Both the position numbers and the translations under genes were made by a program. 64,000 bases of DNA from Manduca sexta. Taxonomy: Eukaryota; Arthropoda; Insecta; Lepidoptera; Sphingidae. The notes below the pieces were generated by a model, which worked only from the letters and a program-made list of their open reading frames with translations, was not told the DNA's origin and searched no databases. The stretch is taken from assembly GCF_014839805.1 (NCBI RefSeq), contig NC_051121.1, positions 4,819,116 to 4,883,115 on the forward strand, in the 5' to 3' direction. Positions 31,263-43,301 of the stretch are shown in pieces. Positions within the stretch are counted from its first letter, which is position 1, and every line of letters begins with the position of its first letter.

Positions 31263-31822
31263 TATTAAGACCATGTCCTGGATTAACCCACGGGCTACAT
31301 TTATTTCGAGTAATTTGCTCCCGTGATATAAATTGATTGTTTTAATCTGATTTTGTTAATAGATGGCGCTGGCATCATACTGTGTTTTAGTGACTTGTAG
31401 CGAGAAGTCTTTCCCGCAGGCAAAGTCGGGAGAAACAGATACTATTATAAATGCGAAAGTACGTGTTTGTTACGTTTTCATGGATACACCACTAAATCAA
31501 TTTTGACGAAATTTGCTACAAAGAACTTAAATTATAAAAAAGGAAATAGTATTGCTTATGTTATTCTAAATATGTTTACCTTTTACGTTGACGTCGCAAA
31601 CACCCAATCTATACTAATATTATAAAGAGTAAAAGTTTCTTACTTTGTTTGTGGTGCCTAATTTCTGAAACTTCTCAAGCGATTTTAAAAATTCTTTCAT
31701 TATTAGGAAACTACATTCCTCTTGAGCCCTATAGGCTTTTATTCCAGGAAAATGTATAGCAGGACTTTTATTACAGAAAAACTTTCTCACGCGGGCATAG
31801 CCGCGGGCAAAAGCTAAGATCA
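31263..31822 (+). repeat. Two overlapping copies of the GCCGCGGGC-ended repeat
   Basis: The first part (31263-31435) has TGTCCTGGATTAACCCACGG and ATAGATGGCGCTGGCATC. The second (31604-31822) runs from TATACTAATATTATAAAGAG to CGCGGGCATAGCCGCGGGC and AAAAGCTAAG. The 67-residue minus-strand frame at 31620-31823 is repeat sequence. Confidence 0.55.
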
Positions 31823-32035
31823 AATATCCGACGGAAAATTCAATACAATTTTATGGTATCTTTACCCGACCACTTATCTGAATTTTGTTTGATTATTGAT
31901 CAGTAAGGAAAACACCTGAGCTCGAAATGTCAGGACTTGGGAACCGTACTAAAAATCTACGTGTACGAGACGTCGTTTACCTTCGAGAAAATTTTAATAG
32001 GATGGTATTGGCATACATATTGAATTTTACTTATA

Positions 32036-32352
32036 ATATTATCCCTGTATTTTATACTATCCCACTGTTGGGCATGGGTCTCCTCTACTATTGAGAGGCA
32101 TTAGACCTTACTCCACCACGCTGGCCTAGTGCGGATTGGTAGACTTCACACACCCTCGAAATTCCTACAGAGAACTTCTTAGGTATGCAGGTTTCCTCAC
32201 GATTTTTTCCTTTACCGTTAGAGCAAGCGATAATTCACAAAGAATACAAACATAATTTTTTTTTTAGTAAAGTCAAGTCAACTCTTGGGATTTGAACCTG
32301 CGGACATTCGTCTCGGCAGTCCGTTCCACACCCAACTTGGCCATCGCCGCTA
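32036..32352 (-). mobile_element. tRNA-derived SINE, family B
   Basis: Plus-strand complement: TATCCCACTGTTGGGCATGG, GTCTCCTCTACTATTGAGAG, CTGGCCTAGTGCGGATTGG, GGGATTTGAACCTGC (B box) and TTCCACACCCAACTTGGCC (head). Confidence 0.75.
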
Positions 32353-35300
32353 TTTAGTTACTAAGGCTGGCTCCACAACCTCTCACCTCTATACAATTAA
32401 TGCTAAATATGTTCTAATCATAGTGCTGTCTTCTTCAACTCGTAATGAATGACAGTGACAGCACGAAATTTTAAATATGTTTAGCGCTAAACATGTTTAA
32501 TAAGTCGTTTTGTAAGCCAGCCTAAGACATTGTGGAAACGTAACCTAACATAAAAAAAAATTATGGATGTTAATTTAACAATAATTATGTTCTTTTTTGA
32601 TGATTACGACATATTTCTGACAAAATTATGATTGCGGGAGACACTGCTTTAAAAATGTATATTATTGTCATTTTTTTATTTCATATTCCATCATGAATAA
32701 TTTAACACGCTGTATTTACAGAAGTGTCTATGTATGTATTCAGGTCTAACTCCTAAATTACTGAAATCATTAAAACGATCACAAATCATATTTGTATCCT
32801 TGAATAATCACGATTGAAGTTCCAAACGATGTACCCTTTGTCAGAAAGTGTTTATGCCATTTGTAATGCTATAGTTAACGCTTTGGATTTCATATAATAA
32901 GTAGGTTAATGGATATAACGATTTATGATATTGTCAGCAGGTTTTCTAAAGGATATTAAAATCCGGTGTCTGAAGGACTTGAAATTATTTGCTCTGTTTA
33001 TTAACACGTAAATATATTTTTTAAAGTCGGTCATGGTTTGTGAAGACACTATTTAGTTTGAGCATTTATTTTAAATTTAATATCGTCAGTTAAGTATCGA
33101 GAAGAGAAGATCGAGAAAAATGGCTTATTGCTGTCAATTTAGAGTTTAATTTATTTTAAACTGGTCGAAATTCGACACCGAATTTAATATCTTTGAAATT
33201 AAAATATGGAATTTAATCATGCCAAATCGCACACTGATCCATGCACACATTGTGCTAAAAGGGGTACATTGCTTTTTTACTTGTTTTAAATCTCACCTAC
33301 GTCTGGAGAAGTTTAGTATTAGCCTATTTAGTAATTTTATTTTTTAATAGCTTCCCCATACACGACTTACCCGAGGTTACACAGTTTTAAAAGTGATATG
33401 TACCAATGTTTTTTATTGATTGTCCCTCGCTGGGCAAGGGATAACCTTAAAATTATATCAGCCAGTCTTATTTCGCGGCAGTTTTCAAAAATGTACCTAT
33501 TTATTACTCTAGTCTTTCTTTTGTTTCCTTTTCTCTCTTTTTTCTGGCAGGCACCGAAAGGCAACTCACAATTAGTTATGTCCAAATTTTCAATATGGGT
33601 ATATAGCCTGATATAATATGCAGGTGTATAATAATATATTTAGTAATAACAATGTCGTAACACCTGCAAAAATACCGCATTTAATTAACAAAAGTAAGGT
33701 GTTTATGCAACGGTAAACAAGTAAAGGCTATTGCACGGTGTTAAGTTGAAGGTCGGGCATACACGTGGCTCGAGGGTGGCAGACGTGTCACTGACATGAC
33801 AAACAAGAGGGAACCAAGTTTCGCGTGTCACTTCATACGAGTACCGGCTTATGCTTCTACGAGACGTGTCTTTTGTTTTAAGGCTCTGTATTCTGTTTTA
33901 TGTTTTATACAAATTGTTTTTGGCTTGCATTTTTTTTTTATTTTATTGTCATATTATATGCGCATGCGTATTGCTTGTAGATTAAAGATTGATGTTATTG
34001 AGATAGTTTTAACTCATAACACGACCCTCAACTGATAAGCGTCTACAGACAGCCTTTTGAGGGCGACTTTACTGTGCATGTAATAAGGTCATTTTTTGTT
34101 AAGCAATTTTGACAGCTCGGACAATTCATTGGACCGAGATTGTTTTTAAAACATAGCCTTTTATTGTGTTTATAGTTTATTTTAGACTCGGAGGTACACC
34201 TTTAAGGGTAGACCATTGCAGTATTCATTTCTGCCTCTAAGCATCTATATGCAAATACTGCACTTAATACGTTCCAGTTTAAGAAACATTCAAGCTAATT
34301 AACAGGTATTACGAGAATTAACAACACTTCTATATCTCGAAGTAACGAGCTAAACCAAGAATTCAATTTTCTAGAAATGATTGCTATTCATTTTTAACAT
34401 GCTGTTTACCATCAAGAAGTGACTACCACATTTATACATTCGGTTGCATAAAAAAACTGAGCTTTATATATTTAGGATTGGTTTCAAAAATTCTAAGTAA
34501 ATTATACCCGTCACATAAATGTATAAGTAATCTATGCTCCTAAATAAATGATAATAAATGATAAATATTTAATAAGATCTGTCAAATATAATTTACTCTA
34601 AGTAAACAGTGTTGGTTCTCTTCCACATAATCTTATCTACGATAATGATCGTTCAGCAATCGACGCCTGGCAACGTAAACAATGTGTACCTTCGGGAACT
34701 TAACACAATCAGATTATCTTCAGACAAGGATAATCAATCTTATGGAGAAGGAATTAACGATCACTATATAATGATAACATAATACGTCGTGGAGTGGGAA
34801 ATGTCTTATCTATAAAAATATATCCATCATTAATTTAAAACAGCGTTTTGTTCCTAATTCAAATTTATAACCGTTGAAAAAATTTACAAAAAAATGATTT
34901 GTTTATCTGTACGGGAGTTATTAAATAAACTCAGGACATTGTGTTTTAGATATAAGGAATTAAAAACAATTTTCAAATACTTGAAACAATTTCTCACATA
35001 GAAATATATTTTGTCTCGAGTTTACATTGCACAGTTCATCGTCCGCTTGAGGTTAGAGCGAAAAAATTACGAAGTGTGACCGAAGATAGCCCGGTTCCTA
35101 ACATGGCCCACCATCTTTTGTTTTTTTTTGTGTTGCAGTGCAAAAACATACTTGGATTTTTTATTTTTCTTTTATTATGCCGTTCATATCTTGTAATTTA
35201 ATAAGACTTTTGTTTATATTTTTCCATGAAACGATTTTATAATTATATTCAATTTAAATGGGCCATCCGTGATTCCATTACCATAACTAAGACTTGCTTT

Positions 35301-36274
35301 CTAATTCATACTAATGAGTACTACATTTTATTATTACGAGTAATGGAAAATTATCTTCAACACAAAATATTTCCAGACGCATTATCTCAAAAAGTGTATT
35401 TTTTACATTGGAAAGAATGGCCATTAAGTCGTGTTTAGTAAAAACATGCCCATTTCTTTTCCAGTCTAGAACGTCTAACCTTAATGAGTGGATCCATTAT
35501 TACCACTGATCATTAGAGAGGCAACATATATTAGAACACGTTGGCCTGTGGTTTGAACTGCAGCGTCTTAAAATATAAAATCCTTGCCAATTTATGTCAC
35601 GAGCGGAACATTACAGTTAGTCAGTATGAGCGAAAGAGTGCAAAAGGCCTTTGTTAAAGTAATATTCTCAGTCAGTCAGTACGGATACAGTTTAAAGTAG
35701 AAAAGGAAAGTTAAAGTAACAAACGAAACCAAAACATTTGTAGTTACTAGCTCTAAACAAATGTACAATGCTTTTGAAGTTCTTGTGTTGATCTTCGATG
35801 ATACATCGCTTTACGTTATCAGGCAACATTTGACGCGCAACATGTACTACAATGTTGCCTTACATTGACCTATAATAACTGTACTACTTAACAAACATAA
35901 AATAAGTTCTGTGAACTGTACAGCCAAAAAAAATCTTACTAAACCGCCGGGAATTGAAACTCAAACAACTAATGTGCTCTGACTATTAGAACAAATATAT
36001 TTTATAGCTTAGATTACGTAGCAGTAATATTTACTAGCTCTTAGACAAGAGACCGGACATTTCAACGCGAAAGTCCCGTATAAGTCGGTGATAAAATATA
36101 TTTACTGTAATGTCTCGTCTTACGGAGATGACTTTTTGGGTGTGTGCAAGGTTGAGTGTAGATTCAGTACTTGTGTGTGTGTGTTCAACAGGTAGAGGTA
36201 CAAGATGTATCGATTCGGCGGGACGCTTTGTCACAATGCATAGAGATATTCCGCTATATAAATATGACGTAGAA
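32353..36274. other. AT-rich intronic DNA, little recognised
   Basis: No supported coding region. Open frames near 33367-33616 (both strands), 33796 and 35226 have biased, membrane-like or AT-driven composition and no family resemblance. A diverged SINE-like end (CCGGGAATTGAAACTC) occurs near 35945. Confidence 0.4.
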
Positions 36275-36430
36275 TAATGATTTCTTATGTTTACTCGAAT
36301 GTTAGATATCGAAATAAAACTTCGGATTTTATTGCGGTTTTTATATTACTTTTCTACCTACGTTTCGAAGACTGCAATTAAAATCCGAAATAAGTTTTAA
36401 ATCGATGACGAATGTTATAAAATAATGCAA
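36275..36430 (+). repeat. Dispersed repeat, family E
   Basis: Reads TTATGTTTACTCGAATGTTA, ATAAAACTTCGGATTTTATT and TACGTTTCGAAGACTGCA. Confidence 0.55.
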
Positions 36431-37157
36431 AAGTTTAATCATGTTTTTTTTAATAAATTTGTCAGTCGATTTGGCTGTAAATAGTGCTTTTGGGGTGTTA
36501 GCTTACTTGGACGTTAATAAGTTATAAGTTAATAAGGTTCTTCATAATACTAAAATGAGATGGTTTTTTTGGTGGTTTCAATTAAAGAAATCTATAGGCT
36601 TAAAAGGTACACTTAATTACAATAATTACAAAATATAATTACCGAAAATACTTTAGATAGTATCATTTCATAAATGTAGAGCCAGACTGGCCTATCTAGA
36701 GGAATCTAGGTCAATAAAATGTTTTTTAACTCTTAGTAATTGTTTCGATATTTCTCCGAAAACTTTACTTCAAACCGCAAATATTCCACGAAAACTCAAA
36801 TCTGTCTGCGATTAAGCATTTCACTATAACCACGGAACGAAAACCATTGTGTAAAGTGGAAAACTAAATTACAAAAGGCCGGGTTAAATGCATTTCATAA
36901 CGGCGCAACTTTGTAGGAAATCGAGAGTTCATGAAAAACTGTTGTTTGTTAGGAATTGTATGGAAGCAGTGGTCGTGTATTTTTTAATTTAAGTCTCCAG
37001 TTTGTAGCCAGAAGACATTTAGGACTGTTTTTCAATAACAACATCGCATGCTAGTCCCGTTTCGTATGGTAATATGTTTATAGATACAAACATTCTTATT
37101 ATTCTGTAATCCCTTTTCAAAAGTTTAAGCTGTCTGCGCACATATAATTAATTTTTT

Positions 37158-37450
37158 TAGTGCTTTGAATGACGAGACGAGCTTGTCGTTCGCCTGATGG
37201 TAAGCGATACGATCACACATAAACAGTAGAAACACTATCCAACAAAAAGAATTACAAAGAATGTTTTGTATTCCACTGCGCTCGTCATCCTGAGATATGA
37301 GATGTTAAGTCTTATTATGTCCAGTAGTTACACTGGCTATAATGTCCTTCAAACCGGAACACAACAGTGACTACACACTGCTGCTTGGCGGCAGAAATAG
37401 ATATTACGGTGGTACCTACACACGCGGACTTTCACGTGAGAGATCTAACA
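37158..37450 (-). mobile_element. SINE-like repeat, family C, near full length
   Basis: Contains GCTTTGAATGACGAGACGAG, GCCTGATGGTAAGCGATACG, CCACTGCGCTCGTCATCC, CTGCTGCTTGGCGGCAGAAA and TTCACGTGAGAGATCT, i.e. the whole family body in minus orientation. Confidence 0.7.
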
Positions 37451-37485
37451 CCAGATTCTCCCGATATCATGACTGTTTACAGAAT

Positions 37486-37732
37486 CATAAAGAATCATCT
37501 TTCAACCCGAAGGGGTAGGCAGAGGTGCTATCAGGGCAAGTATTGTCATGTGTGTTCCATACCATATTGTGATAGAACTTATTACCATATCGGGCTAAAA
37601 ATCCAGACTCCGGGCTGATACTGAATAGAAAAACCTAATATCCTAAGGATTAGAACCCGGAAACTTATATATAGTAATATTTAACTTATATATAGCGATA
37701 GTCATATTGCACACGCCATTGAGGCAGTCTAG
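37486..37732 (-). mobile_element. tRNA-derived SINE, family A
   Basis: Plus-strand complement text includes CTTTCAACCCGAAGGGGTAG, CCATACCATATTGTGATAG and CCAGACTCCGGGCTGATACT. The head is decayed (CATATTGCACACGCCATTGA). Confidence 0.65.
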
Positions 37733-38453
37733 ATCTTAATTATTTTTAGTTCACAAATTATATATTTTAACTTCATAACTCAATTCCGGACGGCGTAATG
37801 GACATTTTATTAGCCTCAAAACATAAGGTATTACTTAGTGAGTTTCCAAGGCCTCTTACCTTGAGAAAGCATTAAAATGAAACCTTCCAGGCATATTGAA
37901 GGGATCCGAAATGACCTTCTGTTTTGCACGCGACAAAACACCTTCAGATTATCTTATATTAAACATAGCATATTGAATCTTTATGGTATTAGGATAGAAT
38001 TGTTTATCAAATGCATAATTTCAATGTAACAAGTCTTAAAACAGACATACACGCATAGTTTCACTTTATACTATGCACTAAGTACTTTTCGTAACAATAA
38101 ATTTATCATCAAAGCATCAAACTCTAAATTGAGCGAATAGTGTTTTTTTATTCACACTTGACACTAATAATGTAAACTGCGCCTTTGCGAGACAACGGCC
38201 TGCTGCTTGTAAAGTGATATAATCTAAAGTAGAGGTTCTAGTACCGTGGTATTTACCCCAAGCGAGCACCATTCGTGGTGCAAACAATAATGGCTACAAA
38301 GTGACTCCATCACTAATGCGGGAAGGATTTTTGCATACGATAAGTACTTTCTTCTGAACGGCATCAGTCCTTCAATCGCAATTGATTAAAAAAAGGAAAA
38401 TATTCTATCTGAATAAAGATCTAAAAGTGAGACACTGGTTATAAGCTACTCAC
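37733..38453. other. AT-rich intronic DNA, nothing recognised
   Basis: Sequence between the SINE and the GRXCR donor at 38453. No repeat or coding signal was noted. Confidence 0.4.
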
Positions 38454-38687
38454 CCCAATATGCTGTCCATCAATGAAGAGCTGTGGCACCAGGATATGCT
38501 CACTCCTCATTCTATCCCTGATCTCATCCTGGTACTCTGTGCTCATGAACACGTCTCTTTCTTCATACTTTATTAACAGATTCCTCAGGATCTTCTTCAC
38601 GAGAACGCATCGCTGGTACGTTCCTCGGACGATTCCCATCGTTGTAGTGTAGACTACTACTTTGCCAGCATCTTTTTCTTTATAACT
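38454..38687 (-). CDS. GRXCR1-like protein, glutaredoxin-like exon
   Basis: 78 codons, phase 0 at both ends, between acceptor TTGTTACAG (ending 38688) and donor GGG/GTGAGT. The protein runs from KVVVYTTTMGIVRGTYQRC, the first beta strand and active-site helix of a glutaredoxin fold, through VKKILRNLLIKYEERDVFMS and EYQDEIRDRM to VPQLFIDGQHIG. The last stretch is the cis-proline/GSH-site region. Where thiol glutaredoxins have CPYC, this has TMGIVRGTYQRC, so the CxxC pair is absent, as known for the GRXCR family. With the exons at 27450 and 16283 it gives the complete C-terminal half of the protein. No start codon belongs to this exon; earlier exons were not found in the window. Confidence 0.9.
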
Positions 38688-39439
38688 CTGTAACAATAGG
38701 AGTGTTTCATTATTTTTACGTAGTTATTAAATGAATTATAAATAAAACTGTGGATAATTTAGTTAATACTAGCGCCATCTACTGAAACTTGAGGGTACTA
38801 TTTGTAACATACTTATTTTGTTACTCAACGGCTTGCTTGTACGGAACGGAATGCAATGTACTTTCTAGTTCAAGAAAGACGCGATAGATGGCGTTAATTC
38901 GTAAATTGATATTTTAAAATTATTGGACCGACAGATAAAACATTTTCCATTACTGTAAATTCTAAAATAAATAAAATATTGTGTTGACGTATAACAACCA
39001 TTAATGAAAAATTCAATTTTTTTTTTCTTTCATTAAAATAATAAGTATTATGTTAAAGCAGTAAAAATAAATATAATTTTATTGTTGTTCTTTCTTATAT
39101 TATGCTTTTATAGTAATTATTTTCAAGGTAAAAAATGAAACCGCTGCCGTTAGATGTTTTTTTCAATTATAGTAAGCCGTTGGATTGAAATGTATCTATC
39201 GACGGACGTAATATAAATTGGCGGGAAAACTTGATAATGCAGACTTCCTAAGTTAATGCCGGGTAATGTAACAACGATTTCAATCCTGGAAAAAAGTATG
39301 TGTACTAAATACTTTAATAATTATAATTGATCCGTCTGCTTCTTGAATCATACAAGTCAAAAACAAAAGATTCAAACAAATATTTTGAGAAATAATAGAA
39401 AAATACTGCTTTTAGTAAAAAGAAATTGTTTACAATTAA
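38688..39439. other. AT-rich DNA upstream of the glutaredoxin exon
   Basis: Presumed intron of the GRXCR gene. No upstream exon was recognised. An ATAGATGGCGTTAATTCG scrap near 38883 resembles the repeat at 52390. Confidence 0.4.
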
Positions 39440-39605
39440 GTATCACGATGATTTCTTACGATTACGCGAATGTTGTATATTGAGACTTTGCAGTCTTCAT
39501 GATCAACCACGTGACTACAGACTGTGAAGTCTTCGAAACGTCGGTAGAAAGTTATAATATAAAAAACCGCAACCCCGAAAAATAGTTTCATTTTAATATA
39601 ATTAT
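39440..39605 (-). repeat. Dispersed repeat, family E
   Basis: Contains GATTACGCGAATGTTGTATA, GTGAAGTCTTCGAAACGTCG and GTAGAAAGTTATAATATAAA. Confidence 0.6.
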
Positions 39606-39916
39606 CATGGTTTAACCATGTTGTTGGTTGCACTAAACAAAGTCTGTTACCCAACTCTTCGCTAATTCACACATTTAGGCCACAAACAGCAAATGCAATG
39701 AAGGCGTCGAACTGTCAAACAAATTCACATCTTTTACGTGGTGGCCGCACTTCGCAAGTTTTACGCAATTTCCTCTCGGCCTTTCGGTATGATGGCGGAA
39801 AAAAGCGTTACTAAAATTTGTTTTGGTTTAGATATATATAGAAATTAAAATTTGTTTATTTATTTTTAAATATTGTCACCTCAAGCTTGAATAATTATTG
39901 TTCACTATGCGATTTA

Positions 39917-40085
39917 AAATCTTATGTCTCAGAGAGTCGAGCGCAGAGAAATACCATACATAGTATAATATTATTATGATTATTTAGGTAAATATTATAT
40001 TAGTTAAAATTTTGTATGGTGTTGCTACTGTTCGTGGCCGGTTAACATCAGGCAAGAGGCATGTTCATCTTCTCATTCAAAGGCA
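39917..40085 (+). mobile_element. SINE-like repeat, family C, decayed
   Basis: Reads CTTATGTCTCAGAGAGTCGA, GCGCAGAGAAATACCATAC and, after an AT-rich gap, TGGTGTTGCTACTGTTCG, CATCAGGCAAGAGGCATG and TTCTCATTCAAAGGCAATG. Confidence 0.5.
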
Positions 40086-41277
40086 ATGTAAAAACATGAA
40101 ATGCTTATAAATTTTTCACCGGAATATTATAAATTTAATGAATATAAGTACAAAACAACACAATCAAGAGTCCAGCTTGATAAATACTAACACAACGTCA
40201 TGCTTACATCTAAGCAATATTGTATTCCGGTATAAAGGTTTTCTGTAGGATTTAAAGGATTGTATTAGCATTTATAAGAAGGACAGTTATGAGGCTTGCG
40301 AAAGAGAGTGACTGTCTCATTTTTTACTTGAAAAAAAAAAACCTTTTTTTTATTGTGTAAGTGACAGTACATTTACAACTGTACCATCTTCTAGTTACGC
40401 AACAAACGTCTTTAACGTTGATGCAATTGTTTTGTTTTGTGAGCCAATATTGATTGGCCGATGACACGTGTTACGTGATCCGCCGTTTATTGTTCTAGTA
40501 TTTAAATGGCAAACTAATTTGACCGAGATTTAAGTGGGGCTTAGTTTAACGTATTTTTTAAATACCAGATCTATTTTGTACTAGTAGAGGTAAAATCTTG
40601 ATTGAGCATAAACAAGAGATAAATGCTAATGGATTGGGTATAAAGATTTTTTCTTCTACCATCCCTTCTACCACTTCATAGTAATATTCCATTTTTATTT
40701 GTTAGCTTTGTTGTATTTTTACAAAGGCGCTCTGTCATCATCTTAAAAATAGGGTAAGGCATTGATTAGTGTTGTTATACTAATGTTTAATATTATTCAT
40801 GAAACAATTCCTTTTATACTTTTATTTTGCTTAGACATGGACATGCGGAAGAGATCTTAATTTCATTTAGTTCATTATTCATTCAGTTTTTAGATAATAT
40901 ATTAAATTAGTAGTCATAAGCATTTCCGTTAAACAAAATTCTTTTCTTACGTTGATTGCAAAATGCCGTTCAAAAAAGTTGAAATCGCAATCATCTTTAG
41001 CGGTCGTAACTTTTAAAAATGAGAAAGTATGAATTACGGTCAGGCAAATATTGGAGTCTGCAATTCGCCTGTTATGTCATGAACAATAATTAACTCGAGT
41101 TACGCGATGTCACCTTTTCGAAGGGTATTTACGTAATGTTCATCCGGCAAGTTATGCATTATGTAGGCTAGATTTTGATTTTTGAAGGACATTAAAAAGC
41201 TCATTTAGGGAGCAAATATACGATAAATAGACGATACGATAGGTATGCGGTGGAGCGTAAAAACATTACGAAGGTCA
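40086..41277. other. AT-rich non-coding DNA, nothing recognised
   Basis: No supported gene or named repeat on either strand. Confidence 0.4.
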
Positions 41278-41474
41278 GGGGGCCTATTCTGTCTACGGAG
41301 GTTTATCCGTCTTTTTGCAATTACGGGCTTTCTATTCGAAGGACAGCTTCGATAGCTGTACAGGTAATAAAGTTAAAAAATCACCTTTTTACCTATACAG
41401 CTATCAATACTGTTCTTCGATTAAAACGCCTGTAATTGCAAATAGACGGATATGCCCCCGCAGACGGAAAAGGG
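41278..41474. mobile_element. Fold-back MITE with about 80-bp arms
   Basis: The left arm reads GGGGGCCTATTCTGTCTACG, then TTTGCAATTACGGGC and GATAGCTGTACAGGTA. The right arm reads TACCTATACAGCTATC, then GCCTGTAATTGCAAATAGAC and CCGCAGACGGAAAAGGGTTC, which is its imperfect reverse complement. Half copies occur near 14755, 48960 and 60180. There is no coding capacity; the 61-residue frame across it is an artefact. Confidence 0.7.
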
Positions 41475-42002
41475 TTCCCTGATCCTAAATTATTTGGCAA
41501 TACGTGTGAAGAGCTATTTATTAAAACCAAAGTTAGTTTAGCGTACAAAAAAAATTTTTACATGGAAAACATCAATCCAAATATTTCGATGAATATTAAA
41601 TACTGACTTATAAAAATCGTTAATACATTTTTTGTTCTTGGCTTAAAATGCTAACACATTCCCACCAATTAAAATGCAATATACTAAATATACTACATGA
41701 CAAAAAAGTACAGAATATCGACATTAAAAACCTGCATATTGCGATAGGTGCGTATACTGGTTTCGTTTCCGCGAGAGGAAAAACTATAAGCTTACAGATT
41801 GAATATTTATTCCAATTCCGTATGCAGGACGTGGATACCATATTAAGAGAATTTAAAAACTAAATGTAGCGAAATATCAACTTTTTAACTTGCATTCTGT
41901 GTTCGAAAGACACGATTTTGAAAGAAAGAATTATTTTTCCTGTTAACATATTTAGAATTATGTATATGTGGAGTATATGTGTAACAGACTGGTAAAATGT
42001 AG
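41475..42002. other. AT-rich non-coding DNA
   Basis: Complementary open frames of about 70 residues at 41620-41863 occur on both strands. The plus-strand one (ILNILHDKKVQNIDIKNLHI) is lysine- and isoleucine-rich and resembles nothing I know. No gene is called. Confidence 0.35.
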
Positions 42003-42240
42003 CAAAAACGTTGCCGAGTGGCATCCAGTACACGGAAAGAGAAATCAAGGGAGATAGCACACGAGGTGGGAAGACGAGCTTAAATTAAAAATTGGAATAA
42101 ATGGAGAAGAGTTGCCCAAGCCAGGCAATATTGGAAATCATTGTAGGAGGCCTTTGTCAATAGACGCGCCATCTTCATTATCAGCTGCAGGATGTCCACT
42201 GCTGAACATAGGCCTCCCACAACGATTTCCAAATCGACCG
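42003..42240. pseudogene. Two RTE-type LINE tails facing each other
   Basis: On the plus strand, 42108-42165 reads WRRVAQARQYWKSL, a stop, then EAFV, a typical C-terminal end of RTE-clade reverse transcriptase proteins. On the minus strand, 42185-42240 reads IWKSLWEAYVQQWTSCS, the same protein end from another copy, with its stop. The two ends meet tail to tail at about 42166-42185. Confidence 0.6.
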
Positions 42241-42394
42241 ATTGGAAGTCGCGCCATATTTAGGGGTATTTTGTTTCTGTACTGCATTGTTCAAATTAGT
42301 GTGTAATCTTAAATTTGTTCGGAATAAAGGGCGTAGGCTATAGCCCGTCTTAGTAGGAACTACTGGTGGATCTATTTCTACCGACAATATTTTA

Positions 42395-42461
42395 CAAGTA
42401 CTGTTGTGTTCCGGTTTGAAGGTCATTACACACAGTGTAATAACTTGGCAATAAGACTTGC
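42395..42461 (+). repeat. Scrap of SINE-like family C
   Basis: TACTGTTGTGTTCCGGTTTG followed by AAGGTCATTACACAC matches the middle of family C. Remainder lost. Confidence 0.45.
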
Positions 42462-42655
42462 TAGTAGTAGGATATATTTTATATCCCCCAGGAGAGCGAC
42501 CACCGTACACAAGGAGTTAAAACTCGCCATAGTGGACCACGTGTATCGCCTTCCGGGATCAGTGTATATCCGGTTCCAATAGGCCGGCATAATTGTGACT
42601 GCCGTGGGTAATCATCTCTCGTCACTCGACATTCTATTGGATCCCACTCTAATTA
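42462..42655 (-). repeat. Dispersed repeat, family D
   Basis: Inverted copy of 27212-27412: AGTAGGATATATTTTATATC, AACTCGCCATAGTGG, AATAGGCCGGCATAATTGTG and GACATTCTATTGGATCCCAC. Confidence 0.6.
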
Positions 42656-43287
42656 CTATCAGGTGTAGTAGGGTTACTTTGTCGTGCAAGTAATAAAAAA
42701 ACTACTAATGTCTTAGGGTGACGAGAGGAATCAAAAAATCTGAAAAGTTATACTTTGATTTTTGGTGAAAATATGTCTTATTCATGGATTTTTGGCACAA
42801 TGTTAGCAAAGGTAGGCCAGTATGTCGTTTCGTTTAAATGTAATGTTAAAACCACCCTGTATAAGAACTAAATTGCATTTCTGACCTGGATGTAGCCGAA
42901 GCAATACATCTCATGACCCTTAACATTAAATGACGTAATAGTACGTGACCATGCAATATATAATTTTCGACTTGCACCACACCTGTCCTGCGAGCTGCCT
43001 GCAGGGTAGCAGGTTGCAGCCGGCCTTCCCAGACCGCTCATCTGACTTTCTTAACCGGTTTCGCAACTCCTAAGTGCCAAATAGCGTGGTTTATCATTGC
43101 GTCTTTCTGATATCCTTTAGTTGTTTATCATTGATTGCCTTGAATGTTATTTTGATGCCTATTAAATTGAGATAAGATTGAAAATGCGAAAAGTGAAGCT
43201 TCAAAGATTTAAATAAATTACTAACCATATCATGACCTAAATGACTGTACACTATAATAAAAATATTTCGAATAGTAATCAAAAGTG
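42656..43287. other. Non-coding DNA, nothing recognised
   Basis: No supported gene. A short GC-richer patch at 42975-43050 contains CTGCGAGCTGCCTGCAGGG, without recognisable coding sense. Confidence 0.4.
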
Positions 43288-43301
43288 TTTTATAATAAGC
43301 G
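43288..43301. repeat. 14-bp target-site duplication, left
   Basis: TTTTATAATAAGCG, repeated exactly at 43782-43795. Confidence 0.85.

Larger units (their letters stand above)
27516..38453 (-). other. GRXCR intron (about 10.9 kb)
   Basis: Bounded by donor GTGAGT at 38453 and the acceptor ending at 27516. It contains SINE copies at 29489, 30225, 32036 and 37486, family-C repeats at 30957 and 37158, family-E copies at 29035 and 36275, and the decayed repeats near 29965 and 31263-31822. The frames at 27922-28312 and 33367-34035 show no recognisable family. Confidence 0.7.

Noticed and set aside
41620..41863. Complementary 71- and 73-residue frames as a possible exon
   Set aside because: Both strands are open because of AT bias. 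There are no convincing splice sites or conserved motif.
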